From Mesorhizobium sp. NFR06 (GTDB taxonomy: Bacteria; Pseudomonadota; Alphaproteobacteria; Rhizobiales; Rhizobiaceae), in assembly GCF_900115245.1 (NCBI RefSeq), contig NZ_FOVT01000001.1:310001-374000 (forward strand): a stretch of DNA of 64,000 nucleotides, read 5' to 3'. A program made the translations under genes and the position numbers. This document shows positions 10,540 through 19,231 of the stretch, one piece after another. Numbering within the stretch: the stretch's first letter is position 1; each line of letters opens with the position of its first letter. The notes under the pieces were generated by a model. That model saw only the letters and a list, made by a program, of their open reading frames with translations. It did not search any database and had not been told where the DNA came from.

Positions 10540-11700
10540 GTGGCCGCTGAAAAAGAACTTCCGCTCACCGGCCTCGTCGTCGTCGACATGAGCCAGTTCC
10601 TGTCGGGGCCCTACTGCTCGCTTCGCCTGCTCGACCTCGGCGCGCGCGTCATCAAGGTCGAGCGGCCCGACGGCGGCGACCTGTCGCGCCGGCTTTACCT
10701 CAGCGACACCGAGATCGGCGGCGATTCCACCATTTTCCATGCCATCAACCGCGGCAAGGAGAGCCTGGCCGTCGATCTCAAGAACGAGGCCGATCTCGCC
10801 ATGCTGCGCGGGCTGATCGCCAAGGCGGACGTGCTCATCCAGAACTTCAGGCCGGGCGTCATCGAGCGCCTCGGCCTCGACTATGAGCATGTGAGAGCGA
10901 TCAACCCCAGGCTCGTCTATGCCTCGATCAGCGGCTACGGCGAGGACGGGCCCTGGGTCAAGCGCCCGGGGCAGGATCTGCTTGCCCAGGCGCGCTCCGG
11001 CGTGATGTGGCTGAATGGTGACGAGGAGCAGGGGCCGGTGCCGTTCGGCCTGGCGATCGCCGACATGCTGGCGGGCGCGGCTAGCGCGCAAGGCATCCTC
11101 GCCAAGCTGGTACGGCGCGGCATCACGGGTGAGGGTGGCCATGTCGAAACCAGCCTACTCGAGGCGCTGGTCGACTTCCAGTTCGAGGTGCTGACTACGC
11201 ATCTCAACGATGGCCGCCGCCTGCCGAAGCGCTCGTCGTTCCGCAGCGCGCACGCCTATCTCTCGGCGCCTTACGGCGTCTACCCGGCCAAGGACGGCTA
11301 CCTTGCGATTGCCATGACACCGATACCGAAAATTGCCGATTTGCTCGAATTGCCCGAGTTGGACCCGTTCCGCGACAGGCCGGCGACCTGGTTCACCGCC
11401 CGCGACGAGATCAAGGCGATCATCGCCGGACGCATCGCCGAGAAGACCATCGACGAATGGCTGGCCGTCCTCGAGCCCGCCGATGTCTGGTGCGCCAAGG
11501 TGCTGGCCTGGCCGGAACTGATGGCAAGCGAGGGCTTCAAGACGCTCGACATGCTGCAGACCGTGACGCGCGAGGACAATGTCTCGATCCTCACCACCCG
11601 CACGCCGCTGCGCATCGACGGCGCACGCGCCAAGGTGGATAGGGCCGCCCCCCGCATCGGCGAGCACAGCGAAGAAATCCGCGCGGAGTTCGGCCTGTGA
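10540..11700 (+). CDS. CaiB/BaiF family (class III) CoA-transferase
   Basis: 386 residues from a GTG start (10540). The N-terminal block LTGLVVVDMSQFLSGPYCS, GARVIKVERPDGGD, the RGKESLAVDLK segment and IQNFRPGVIERLGL are diagnostic of the family. The catalytic Asp that forms the acyl-enzyme mixed anhydride is Asp146 in RPGQDLLAQA. Such enzymes move CoA between carboxylic acids. The gene lies three bases after the MaoC stop, and its own stop overlaps the next start (GTGA), so the three genes are translationally coupled. An acyl-CoA step in a sugar-acid cluster is unexpected. Substrate unknown. Confidence 0.93.
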   Translation: MAAEKELPLTGLVVVDMSQFLSGPYCSLRLLDLGARVIKVERPDGGDLSRRLYLSDTEIGGDSTIFHAINRGKESLAVDLKNEADLAMLRGLIAKADVLIQNFRPGVIERLGLDYEHVRAINPRLVYASISGYGEDGPWVKRPGQDLLAQARSGVMWLNGDEEQGPVPFGLAIADMLAGAASAQGILAKLVRRGITGEGGHVETSLLEALVDFQFEVLTTHLNDGRRLPKRSSFRSAHAYLSAPYGVYPAKDGYLAIAMTPIPKIADLLELPELDPFRDRPATWFTARDEIKAIIAGRIAEKTIDEWLAVLEPADVWCAKVLAWPELMASEGFKTLDMLQTVTREDNVSILTTRTPLRIDGARAKVDRAAPRIGEHSEEIRAEFGL

Positions 11701-12839
11701 TCCGGTTGAAAGGCATGACCTGGAGCCATCCGCGCGGCTACGACCCGATGGTGGCGTGCTCGGCGCTGTGGGAGAAAAAGACCGGCGTCTCGATCGACTG
11801 GGAAAAGCGCTCGCTGCAGGATTTCGAATCCTTCCCGGTCGAAGAACTCGCCCGCGCCTATGATTTGATCGTCATCGACCATCCGCATGTCGGCCAGATC
11901 ACCGCCGAGAAATGCCTGGCGCCGCTCGATGTGCCCGGACGCGAGGCGGAACGTGAAGCCCTTGCGAGGGCCAGCGTCGGCCCGTCCTATCCGAGCTACA
12001 CATGGCAGGGTCGGCAATGGGCGTTTCCGATCGATGCCGCGACCCAGGTGCAAGCCTGTCGGCCGGATCTGATCGAGGCCGCGCCGACGATCTGGACCGA
12101 AGTGCTGGCGCTTGCCGAGCAGGGCCGCGTTCTGCTGCCGCTCCGGCCGCCGCATTCGCTGATGTGCTTCTTTACCCTTGCCGGCGATCTCGGCCGGCCA
12201 TGCGCGGTCGATGGCTCAGGCGATCTGGTCGACGGCGAGACCGGCGAAACCGCCTTCGAGATGCTGCGCGAGATCGCAGCACTTGTCGATCCCGCATGCC
12301 TGGCGATGGATCCGATCGCGGTGTTCGAGAGGATGGCGCAAGCAGGGTCGACCATCGCCTGCGCGCCGCTGATCTACGGCTATGTTCCCTACGCAGTGCC
12401 GGGTTTCCGGCCGCACCGTCTTGCTTTTGCAGACATGCCGGTCGTGGGCGGCAACGGCCCGGTAGGCTCCGCGCTTGGCGGCACCGGCATTGCCGTCTCC
12501 GCCTTTTCCGCCGCGCGCGAAGCGGCAATCGACTTCGCCTACTGGATCGCCAGCGGCGACGTGCAGCGCGGGCCTTACGCCGCCGCCGGCGGCCAGCCCG
12601 GCCATGCCGGGGCCTGGGAGGACGACTCTGTCAACGCCGCGACGGGCGAGTTCTATCGCGCGACGCGCGCGACGCTTGAAGGTGCCTGGGTCCGTCCGCG
12701 CCATGACGGCTACATGGCGTTCCAGCAACGGGCTTCCGACCGCATCAATGAAGGCCTCGCCGGCAGGCAGGACGCCCGCCGCGTCGTTGCCGACATCAAT
12801 CGCCTGTTCCGGGAGAGTTTCGCGCCGGCCAAAAAATGA
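11697..12839 (+). CDS. solute-binding-protein-like protein without signal peptide
   Basis: 380 residues from GTG 11697, which overlaps the CoA-transferase stop; ATG 11715 (MTWSHPRGYDP) is an alternative start. The sequence follows the fold of family 1 extracellular sugar-binding proteins: IDWEKRSLQDFES, YDLIVIDHPHVG, WAFPIDAATQVQACRPDLI, GTGIAVSAFS. There is no signal peptide or lipobox at either start, so the product should stay in the cytoplasm. Its coupling to the CoA-transferase suggests an intracellular ligand-binding or accessory role rather than transport. This is inference; a lost signal peptide cannot be excluded. Confidence 0.75.
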   Translation: MIRLKGMTWSHPRGYDPMVACSALWEKKTGVSIDWEKRSLQDFESFPVEELARAYDLIVIDHPHVGQITAEKCLAPLDVPGREAEREALARASVGPSYPSYTWQGRQWAFPIDAATQVQACRPDLIEAAPTIWTEVLALAEQGRVLLPLRPPHSLMCFFTLAGDLGRPCAVDGSGDLVDGETGETAFEMLREIAALVDPACLAMDPIAVFERMAQAGSTIACAPLIYGYVPYAVPGFRPHRLAFADMPVVGGNGPVGSALGGTGIAVSAFSAAREAAIDFAYWIASGDVQRGPYAAAGGQPGHAGAWEDDSVNAATGEFYRATRATLEGAWVRPRHDGYMAFQQRASDRINEGLAGRQDARRVVADINRLFRESFAPAKK

Positions 12840-13065
12840 CCAGCCTGACACGCAGCCTTCTCCATCCGCTGATCGTCACGCTCGGCATTGGCATGATCGT
12901 CCAGGGCGCCGTGCTGTTGTGGACCGGCGGCTTCCCATCCGGATCGGCGCCGCAGGCCGTGTCCAGCTTCGTCTCGATCGGCGACTCGGTCGGCCCTTGC
13001 CTGTGCCCCTGCTGGTGCCTTGCCTCGTGGTGCTCACTGCGCTGGTCGTCCGCACGACGATCTGA
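12836..13065 (+). pseudogene. small membrane protein, frame broken by one base
   Basis: Starts at ATG 12836, overlapping the previous stop (ATGA). The first 50 or so residues contain a transmembrane helix (LIVTLGIGMIVQGAVLLWTG). After SIGDSVGP the frame becomes Cys/Trp/Arg-rich, whereas another frame continues as a clean second helix (PVPLLVPCLVVLTALVV) and stops at 13065. One extra C in the CCC run at about 12994-12996 would restore a two-helix protein of about 76 residues. The position after a solute-binding-like gene suggests a transport-associated or accessory protein. Family not recognised. Confidence 0.55.
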
Positions 13066-13068
13066 CTT

Positions 13069-13905
13069 CTATAGCCGCCACAGCCGGCGCGCATTGCTGG
13101 AGAGCAGGCGGGCGCGTTCTGAGTCGCTGGCACCCGCGAGCAAGGCATGGGTGGCGGCAACCCAGGTGGTCAGTCCGCCGCCCAGCGTGCAGACCGGCCA
13201 GTCGCTGCCCCAGATCACCCTGTCCCAGCCGAAACACCGGATCGTGTGCTCGACATAGGGCTTGAGCGTATAGGCCGTCCAGGTCGCCGGGTCGGCATAG
13301 GCGACGACGCCGGAAATCTTGGCCGTGACGTTTGGCCGCTTGGCGATTGCCTCCATGTGCTCGCGCCACGGATGTTCTGCATTGCCCTTGATATCGGGTA
13401 CGCCGCAATGGTCGAGAACGAACTGGACGTCGGGCGCGAGGTCGGCGAGCGCGATGGCCTTCGGGATCTGGTGCGGCAATACCACCAGATCGAATGTCAG
13501 GCCGGTGCCGGCAAGTCGCTTGATGTTCTGGCGAAACAGCGCCCCTTCCGAGACTTCGTCGGCCACGACATGCAGCACGCGGCGGAAACCCTTGACGAAC
13601 GGATCGGCCTTGACCGTCTCCAGATATCCCTCGAAACCCGCCTCTTCCGGCCGGCAGGACGCGATCGCCCCTCTGAGCAGGCTGTCAGCCCGGCCGGCGA
13701 GCGACTTCACATGCGCGGTCTCGGCGGCGATGTCGGCGGGATCGACATCGACCTCCATATGCAGGACGCCCTCGATGCCGCAGCGCCGCGCATCGCTGGC
13801 ATATTCGTCATAGGTGAAATCGCGGTTCAGCGCCGGCACCCCGGCCAGCCACGGATAGCGAAGCGCGCTCTGGTCGATGAGATGAAGATGCGTGTCGACG
13901 ATCAT
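13069..13905 (-). CDS. amidohydrolase family protein, probable sugar-acid lactonase (L-fuconolactonase-like)
   Basis: A 278-residue TIM-barrel amidohydrolase of the COG3618 / 2-pyrone-4,6-dicarboxylate lactonase group. It has the metal-binding HLH (DTHLHLID, residues 4-11), FVLDHCGVPDIKG in the barrel core and the terminal Asp in VIWGSDWPV. Members hydrolyse sugar lactones; in the non-phosphorylating L-fucose route one opens L-fucono-1,5-lactone. The L-fuconate dehydratase gene at 23000 supports that role here. It lies 64 bases downstream of the IclR gene on the same strand and convergent with the small membrane protein gene. Confidence 0.88.
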   Translation of the reverse strand: MIVDTHLHLIDQSALRYPWLAGVPALNRDFTYDEYASDARRCGIEGVLHMEVDVDPADIAAETAHVKSLAGRADSLLRGAIASCRPEEAGFEGYLETVKADPFVKGFRRVLHVVADEVSEGALFRQNIKRLAGTGLTFDLVVLPHQIPKAIALADLAPDVQFVLDHCGVPDIKGNAEHPWREHMEAIAKRPNVTAKISGVVAYADPATWTAYTLKPYVEHTIRCFGWDRVIWGSDWPVCTLGGGLTTWVAATHALLAGASDSERARLLSSNARRLWRL

Positions 13906-13952
13906 GGCGGCGTATCCTTCGTGGTCCGCAGCACTATCTCGCTGAAAAATCC

Positions 13953-13969
13953 ATTATTCAAATAAGAAA
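13953..13969. promoter_or_regulatory. candidate operator between the IclR and amidohydrolase genes
   Basis: A 17-base AT-rich motif matching 15 of 17 positions of 9852-9868. It lies directly after the IclR stop and 48-64 bases upstream of the amidohydrolase start, so it could control that gene. Confidence 0.35.
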
Positions 13970-14758
13970 TTACGACGATTGCGGCACATCGGATCCGGCC
14001 AGTTGCGAAAGCCGCGCGGCGGCGGCTTGCAGATGTCGAATCGTCAGCGTGATGTCGGGTGCGGTGGGCGCGTTGACCAGGGTGATATAGGGGATGGTGA
14101 GCGCGGCGATGGCCCTGCCGTCGGGCCCGAGCACCGGCGTCGACAGATTGTAGACGCCGGCGGTCTGCAGCGACGCCATCATCTCGTAGCCGCGATCGCG
14201 CACCTGGTCGAGGCGGGCGAAGAACTCCGGTGTCAGGTTGAGCTGTTCCGTGCTCTGCAGATGCTCGGCGATCATCATCTCGCGCTCCTCCGGCGAGCGG
14301 AAGGCGAGCAGCACATGGCCCGAACCGGTGTCGAACAGGCTGATATGGGAGCCGACTCGGATCGAGATGCCCCAGTAACGCGGCGCTTCCTGCTGGGCGA
14401 TAACCACGGCGGCGCCGCGGTCGAACACCACCAATTGGTTGGCCTGCCACGACGTCTCGGCCAGTTCGCGCATGATCGGCGTCGCATAGGACACCAGCCG
14501 GCGCACCGGCGCGTGCAATTGCGCGAGGCCGAAAAGCTTGAGCGTCAGCGAATAGCGATCGCCGTCGATCTTGGTGACATAGCCGCGCCGCACCAGGCGG
14601 TCGAGCATGCGGTAGAACTCGTTCGGACTGCGCTCCAGCCGCTTGGCGATCTCCGCCTGCGTCAGCCCACCATCCACGCTGGACAAGAGCTCGAGAATAT
14701 CCAGGCCCTTGTCGAGCGCCGGCGCGCGGTAGCGGTCCCCGTCTTCTTCCTCTGCCAC
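13970..14758 (-). CDS. IclR family transcriptional regulator
   Basis: 262 residues. The N-terminal winged helix-turn-helix is clear (ALDKGLDILELLSS, TQAEIAKRLERSPNEFYRMLDRLVRRGYV, residues about 13-65). The C-terminal effector domain shows the IclR-type GSHISLFDTGSGHVLLA and the closing DITLTIRHLQAAAARLSQ. The start is GTG 14758 with GGAGGGGCAG immediately upstream. It is divergent from the sugar importer operon that begins at 14925, so it most likely controls that operon and perhaps the flanking catabolic genes. No effector can be read from the sequence. Confidence 0.93.
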   Translation of the reverse strand: MAEEEDGDRYRAPALDKGLDILELLSSVDGGLTQAEIAKRLERSPNEFYRMLDRLVRRGYVTKIDGDRYSLTLKLFGLAQLHAPVRRLVSYATPIMRELAETSWQANQLVVFDRGAAVVIAQQEAPRYWGISIRVGSHISLFDTGSGHVLLAFRSPEEREMMIAEHLQSTEQLNLTPEFFARLDQVRDRGYEMMASLQTAGVYNLSTPVLGPDGRAIAALTIPYITLVNAPTAPDITLTIRHLQAAAARLSQLAGSDVPQSS

Positions 14759-14802
14759 CTGCCCCTCCAGTGAATTTCGATCTGCATATACGCATGAACT
14801 TC

Positions 14803-14818
14803 GTTCCGCTGGAAGAAC
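14803..14818. promoter_or_regulatory. candidate IclR operator in the divergent promoter region
   Basis: GTTCCGCTGGAAGAAC contains the TTCC-N3-GGAA dyad favoured by IclR-type regulators. It lies between the iclR-type gene and the binding-protein gene. A second repeated element (GCATAT...ATGAA at about 14783 and 14850) flanks it. Confidence 0.4.
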
Positions 14819-14924
14819 AATCGGCTTGACCCGGGAATGAAAATGCTATTTGCATATGAATGAAACCTGATCGGCGCGGTTCCGCATCCTGCGAGCCGTC
14901 GCCGCGGGCTCATGGGAGGAGAAC

Positions 14925-16241
14925 ATGACGAGACTGCTTCTGGCCGTTTCCACTGGCCTGGCCGGGCTGATGCTGAGCAATGCTGCTTTTTCGGCCGATC
15001 TGCCCGGCAAATTTCCGGGCGTGACGATCGACGTGAAGCTGATCGGCGGCCAGCAATATGAAAAGCTCTACGAGCGCATCCCCGAATGGGAGAAGGCCAC
15101 CGGCGCCAAGGTCAACATCCTGACCAAGAAGAACGGCTTCGACATCGACAAGGAGCTGAAGTCCGACATCGCCTCGGGCAGCACCAACTGGTGCGTCGGC
15201 TGGAACCATTCGTCCTTTGCGCCGCAATATACGGGCCTTTACACCGACCTCAGCAAGCTCTTGCCGAAGGACGAGATCGACGCCTTTGTGCCGTCGACGA
15301 TCAAGGCCGCGACCATCGACGGCAAGCTGGAGATGCTGCCGCGCGCGCAGTTCGACGTCTCGGCGCTCTACTACCAGAAGAGCCTCTACGAGAACGCCGA
15401 CAACAAGACCAAGTTCAAGGCCAAATACGGCTATGACCTTGCCCCGCCCGACACCTGGAAGGAAGTCACCGACCAGGCCCAGTTCTTCGCCAACCCGCCC
15501 AATTTCTACGGCACGCAATTCGCCGGCAAGGAAGAGGCGATCAACGGCCGCTTCTACGAGATGGTGGTCGCCGAGGGCGGCGAATATCTAGACAAGGACG
15601 GCAAGCCAGTCTTCAACTCCGAGGCCGGCATCCGGGCGCTCGATTGGTTCGTCAACCTCTACAAGGCCAAGGCCGTGCCGGCCGGCACGACCAACTACCT
15701 GTGGGACGATCTCGGCCAGGGCTTTGCCTCCGGCACCGTGGCGATTAATCTCGACTGGCCGGGCTGGGCCGGTTTCTTCAACGATCCGAAGTCGTCGAAG
15801 GTCGCCGGCAATGTCGGTGTGAAGGTCGCGCCCAAGGGTTCTTCCGGCAAGCGCACCGGCTGGTCGGGCTTCCACGGCTTCTCGGTCACCGAGAACTGCG
15901 CCAACAAGGAAGCCGCTGCCTCGCTGGTGTGGTGGCTGACCAATGAGGACAGCCAAAAGCTGGAAGCCGCCGCCGGCCCGCTGCCGACCCGCACCGCGGT
16001 TTGGGACTGGGACCTGAAGCAGGCGGAAAACGATCCTTACAAGAAGGAGGTTCTGGGCGCTTTCCAGGAGGAGGCCAAGCACGCCTTCGCGGTGCCGCAG
16101 ACGCCTGAGTGGATCGAGATCTCGAACGCCGTCTACCCCGAACTGCAAGCGGCGATCCTCGGCGACAAGACGTCCAAGCAGGCCCTCGACGAGGCCGCCG
16201 CCAAGGCGACGCAGATCCTCCAGGACGCCGGCAAGCTCTAG
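14925..16241 (+). CDS. sugar ABC transporter substrate-binding protein
   Basis: A 438-residue family 1 extracellular solute-binding protein. A Sec signal peptide (MTRLLLAVSTGLAGLMLSNAAFSA) should be cut near residue 24. The mature part has YEKLYERIPEWEKATGAKVNIL, WGxG-like NLDWPGWAGFFND and WWLTNEDSQKLEAAAGPLPTR, typical of sugar binders. GGGAGGAGAAC precedes the ATG. It is the first gene of an importer operon (14925-19230) within the catabolic cluster. The neighbouring L-fuconate dehydratase makes L-fucose or a fucose-like sugar the leading ligand candidate, by inference only. Confidence 0.93.
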   Translation: MTRLLLAVSTGLAGLMLSNAAFSADLPGKFPGVTIDVKLIGGQQYEKLYERIPEWEKATGAKVNILTKKNGFDIDKELKSDIASGSTNWCVGWNHSSFAPQYTGLYTDLSKLLPKDEIDAFVPSTIKAATIDGKLEMLPRAQFDVSALYYQKSLYENADNKTKFKAKYGYDLAPPDTWKEVTDQAQFFANPPNFYGTQFAGKEEAINGRFYEMVVAEGGEYLDKDGKPVFNSEAGIRALDWFVNLYKAKAVPAGTTNYLWDDLGQGFASGTVAINLDWPGWAGFFNDPKSSKVAGNVGVKVAPKGSSGKRTGWSGFHGFSVTENCANKEAAASLVWWLTNEDSQKLEAAAGPLPTRTAVWDWDLKQAENDPYKKEVLGAFQEEAKHAFAVPQTPEWIEISNAVYPELQAAILGDKTSKQALDEAAAKATQILQDAGKL

Positions 16242-16258
16242 AAACTGCCGCCAACGCT

Positions 16259-16285
16259 GCCTCCCCCGTCGCGAACGGGGGAGGC
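16259..16285 (+). terminator. stem-loop between binding-protein and permease genes
   Basis: A perfect 11-bp stem (16259-16269 with 16275-16285) and 5-base loop, with no T-run. Such stems between a binding-protein gene and its permease genes usually protect the upstream mRNA or partly terminate, giving excess binding protein. Confidence 0.6.
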
Positions 16286-16362
16286 GACAGCGTCTTGCCG
16301 CCATGGGCCGGGCCTTGCCGGTGAGGGGCCAGAAGTCGAATGCAAAACCGCACAGGATCCTG

Positions 16363-17259
16363 ATGAAGGGCTTCAAGCCATCCGCGCCGTTCCTGCTGTT
16401 GCTTCCGGCCATCATCGTGCTGGCGGCGGTCGTGGTGCTGCCGTTGATCCTGTCGCTCTATTCCAGCTTCACGCCGTTCCGCCTGACGCGGCCCGAGACG
16501 TTCTTCGTCTTCGTCGGCTTCCGCAACTATCTCTCGATCCTGTCCAATGCGGATTTCTGGTGGGCCTTCGGCCGCACCGTCCTGTTGCTCACCATCGCGC
16601 TCAATCTCGAAATGCTGCTTGGCCTCGGCCTGGCCATGCTGGTCGAGAAGGCGACGCGCGGACAGCGGGTGCTGCGAACGCTGATGATGTTCCCGATGAT
16701 GTTCTCACCGATCCTGGTCGGCTTCCAGTTCAAATTCATGTTCAATGACAATATCGGCCTGGTGAATAACGCGCTGCAGTCTCTCGGTATCACGCAGGAC
16801 GCCATCCCGTGGCTGATCGAAGGGCATCTCGCCTTCATCGCCATCTCGATCGCCGAGATCTGGTCCTCGACCTCGATCTTCGCCATCCTGATCCTGGCCG
16901 GCCTGCTCGCCATGCCCAAGGAGCCGATCGAGGCGGCGCGCGTCGATGGCTGCACGCCCTGGCAGACCTTCCGCTATGTGACCTGGCCGTTCGTCATGCC
17001 TTTCGCCTATATCGCCATGACGATCCGCTCGCTCGACGTGGCGCGCGCCTACGACATCGTCAAGATCATGACTGATGGCGGCCCCGCCGGCCGCACAGAG
17101 CTCTTGTGGACGCTGGTCGGGCGTACCGCCTACAGCGATGCGCGCATGGGCCTGGCCAACGCCATGGCCTATTTCTCGATCCTGCTGTCGATCGCCTTCA
17201 CAGTCTATTTCTACAACAAGCTCGCCGCCGCGCGCGCGCAGATCGGCGCGGAGTGGTGA
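16363..17259 (+). CDS. sugar ABC transporter permease (MalF/UgpA type)
   Basis: 298 residues from ATG 16363 (MKGFKPSAPFLLLLPAIIVLA), with an alternative ATG at 16303. About six membrane helices alternate with loops, and the ATPase-contact EAA loop reads EAARVDGCTPWQTFRYVTWPF around residue 190. The protein is an inner-membrane half of the importer encoded at 14925-19230. Its stop overlaps the second permease start by one base (TGATG), indicating coupling. Confidence 0.93.
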   Translation: MKGFKPSAPFLLLLPAIIVLAAVVVLPLILSLYSSFTPFRLTRPETFFVFVGFRNYLSILSNADFWWAFGRTVLLLTIALNLEMLLGLGLAMLVEKATRGQRVLRTLMMFPMMFSPILVGFQFKFMFNDNIGLVNNALQSLGITQDAIPWLIEGHLAFIAISIAEIWSSTSIFAILILAGLLAMPKEPIEAARVDGCTPWQTFRYVTWPFVMPFAYIAMTIRSLDVARAYDIVKIMTDGGPAGRTELLWTLVGRTAYSDARMGLANAMAYFSILLSIAFTVYFYNKLAAARAQIGAEW

Positions 17260-18128
17260 TGATGGACGAGAACGCCTCCGCCCGCCTCACCCGCCGCACC
17301 CTGACCGTCGCGCACCGTGTCGGCCTCTTCCTCGCTATGCTCGTCATCTGCCTGCCGGGCATCTGGATCGTGCTGTCATCGCTGAGGCCCACGGTCGAGA
17401 TCATGGCCAAGCCACCGGTCTGGATCCCGCAGCAGCTGTCCTTCGATGCCTATGTCGCGATGTTCAGCGGCATCGGTAAAGGCGGCATTCCGGTGCTCGA
17501 CTATTTCCGCAACTCGCTGATCATCTCCGTCACCTCGACGGTGATTGCGGTGGCGATCGGCATGGCCGGCGGCTACGCCTTCGCGCGCTACCGCTTCCGC
17601 GGCAAGTCGGGCATGTTCCTCGGCCTGATGCTGACGCGCACCGTGCCCGGCATCGCGCTCTCGCTGCCGTTGTTCTTCCTCTACGTGCGCCTGGGCATCA
17701 TCGACACCCATATCGGCATGATCCTCGCTTATGTCGCGCTCAACGTGCCGTTCACGATCTGGCTGATCGACGGCTTCTTCCGCCAGGTGCCGAAGGACCT
17801 TGCGGAAGCCGCGCAGATCGACGGCTGCACGAGGTGGCAGGCGTTCTGGCAGGTCGAATTCCCGCTGGCCCGGCCCGGCATCGCCTCGGCCGCGATCTTC
17901 GCCTTCCTCACCTGCTGGAACGAGTTTGCGCTGGCCTCGCAGCTCACCCGTTCCGTCAATTCCAAGACGCTGCCCGTCGGGCTGCTCGACTACACGGCCG
18001 AGTTCACCATCGACTGGCGCGGCATGTGCGCGCTGGCCGTGGTGATGATCATCCCGGCGCTGACCCTCACCTACATCGTCCAGAAACACCTCGTCGGCGG
18101 CCTTACCTCCGGCGCGGTGAAAGGTTGA
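17259..18128 (+). CDS. sugar ABC transporter permease (MalG type)
   Basis: 289 residues from ATG 17259 (MMDENASARLTRRTL). It has six predicted helices and the EAA loop EAAQIDGCTRWQAFWQVEFPL around residue 190. The MalG-type C-terminus (VQKHLVGGLTSGAVKG) is complete. The start is fixed by the overlap with the preceding stop; a longer open frame upstream lies over the first permease and is not coding. It pairs with the permease at 16363 and the ATPase at 18133. Confidence 0.94.
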   Translation: MMDENASARLTRRTLTVAHRVGLFLAMLVICLPGIWIVLSSLRPTVEIMAKPPVWIPQQLSFDAYVAMFSGIGKGGIPVLDYFRNSLIISVTSTVIAVAIGMAGGYAFARYRFRGKSGMFLGLMLTRTVPGIALSLPLFFLYVRLGIIDTHIGMILAYVALNVPFTIWLIDGFFRQVPKDLAEAAQIDGCTRWQAFWQVEFPLARPGIASAAIFAFLTCWNEFALASQLTRSVNSKTLPVGLLDYTAEFTIDWRGMCALAVVMIIPALTLTYIVQKHLVGGLTSGAVKG

Positions 18129-18132
18129 CTTC

Positions 18133-19230
18133 ATGGCAACGGTCTCGCTGAAAAACCTCACCAAGCGCTACGGCAACATCGCGATCGTGCATGGCATCGA
18201 TCTCGAGATCGCCGACCGCGAATTCATTGCGCTGGTCGGCCCGTCCGGCTGCGGCAAGTCGACGACGCTGCGCATGATCGCCGGCCTCGAGGATATCAGC
18301 GGCGGCACGATCGACATCGGCGGCCGCATGGTCAACGACCTGCCGCCGCGTTCGCGCAACATCTCGATGGTGTTCCAGTCCTATGCGCTTTATCCGCACA
18401 TGACGGTGCGCGAGAATCTCGGCTTCTCGTTGAAGATCGCCGGCGCCGCGAAGGACGACATGGACCGTCGTGTCGCCGAGGCGTCCGCCATCCTCGGCCT
18501 CGACGAACTGCTTGAGCGCCGCCCCTCGCAGCTCTCTGGCGGCCAGCGCCAGCGCGTCGCCATGGGCCGCGCCATCGTGCGCGATCCGGACGTGTTCCTG
18601 TTCGACGAACCGCTGTCGAACCTCGACGCCAAGCTGCGCACCCAGATGCGCACCGAGATCAAGAAGCTGCACGCCAAGGTGAAGTCGACGGTCATTTATG
18701 TCACGCACGATCAGGTCGAGGCGATGACACTGGCCGACCGCATCGTCATCATGCGGTCAGGCTACATCGAACAGGTCGGCACGCCGGACGAGGTGTTCAG
18801 CCGTCCCGCGACCCGCTTTGTCGCCGGGTTCATCGGCTCGCCGCCGATGAATTTGCACGAGGCGACGGTCAGCGACGGCAAATTGGTGTTCGGCAGCGGC
18901 GACAGCCTGCCTCTGCCCGGCCAGTTCAAGTCGAAAACAGCGGCCGGCGACAAGGTCGTGTTCGGCATCCGCCCCGATGATTTCTTCCCGACCGGCCACG
19001 GCCTGAGCTCGGGTGGCGACACCGAAGTCCACCGCCTCGAGCTGCCGGTCAGCATCACCGAGCCGCTCGGCAACGAAACGCTGGTCTTCGCCGAGTTCAA
19101 CGGCACCGACTGGGTGTCGCGCATGCTCAACCCGAAGCCGTTGAAAGCCGGCGACAGGATCGGCATGAGCTTCGATCTCAGCCGCGCGCATCTGTTCTCC
19201 GCCGAAACCGGCAAGTCGCTGAGGGTCTGA
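18133..19230 (+). CDS. sugar ABC transporter ATP-binding protein (MalK/UgpC family)
   Basis: 365 residues. Walker A GPSGCGKST (36-44), Q-loop VFQSYALYPHMTV, signature LSGGQRQRVAMGRA, Walker B VFLFDEPLSNLD and H-loop VIYVTHDQVEAM are all intact. The C-terminal TOBE/regulatory region follows (VFGIRPDDFFP). It energises the importer whose genes precede it, four bases after the second permease. MalK-type ATPases may serve several importers. Confidence 0.96.
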   Translation: MATVSLKNLTKRYGNIAIVHGIDLEIADREFIALVGPSGCGKSTTLRMIAGLEDISGGTIDIGGRMVNDLPPRSRNISMVFQSYALYPHMTVRENLGFSLKIAGAAKDDMDRRVAEASAILGLDELLERRPSQLSGGQRQRVAMGRAIVRDPDVFLFDEPLSNLDAKLRTQMRTEIKKLHAKVKSTVIYVTHDQVEAMTLADRIVIMRSGYIEQVGTPDEVFSRPATRFVAGFIGSPPMNLHEATVSDGKLVFGSGDSLPLPGQFKSKTAAGDKVVFGIRPDDFFPTGHGLSSGGDTEVHRLELPVSITEPLGNETLVFAEFNGTDWVSRMLNPKPLKAGDRIGMSFDLSRAHLFSAETGKSLRV

Positions 19231-19231
19231 C

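Noticed and set aside
17106..17258. Extension of the second permease frame into the first permease
   Set aside because: Overlaps the first permease in another frame; the TGATG junction at 17257-17261 sets the start.
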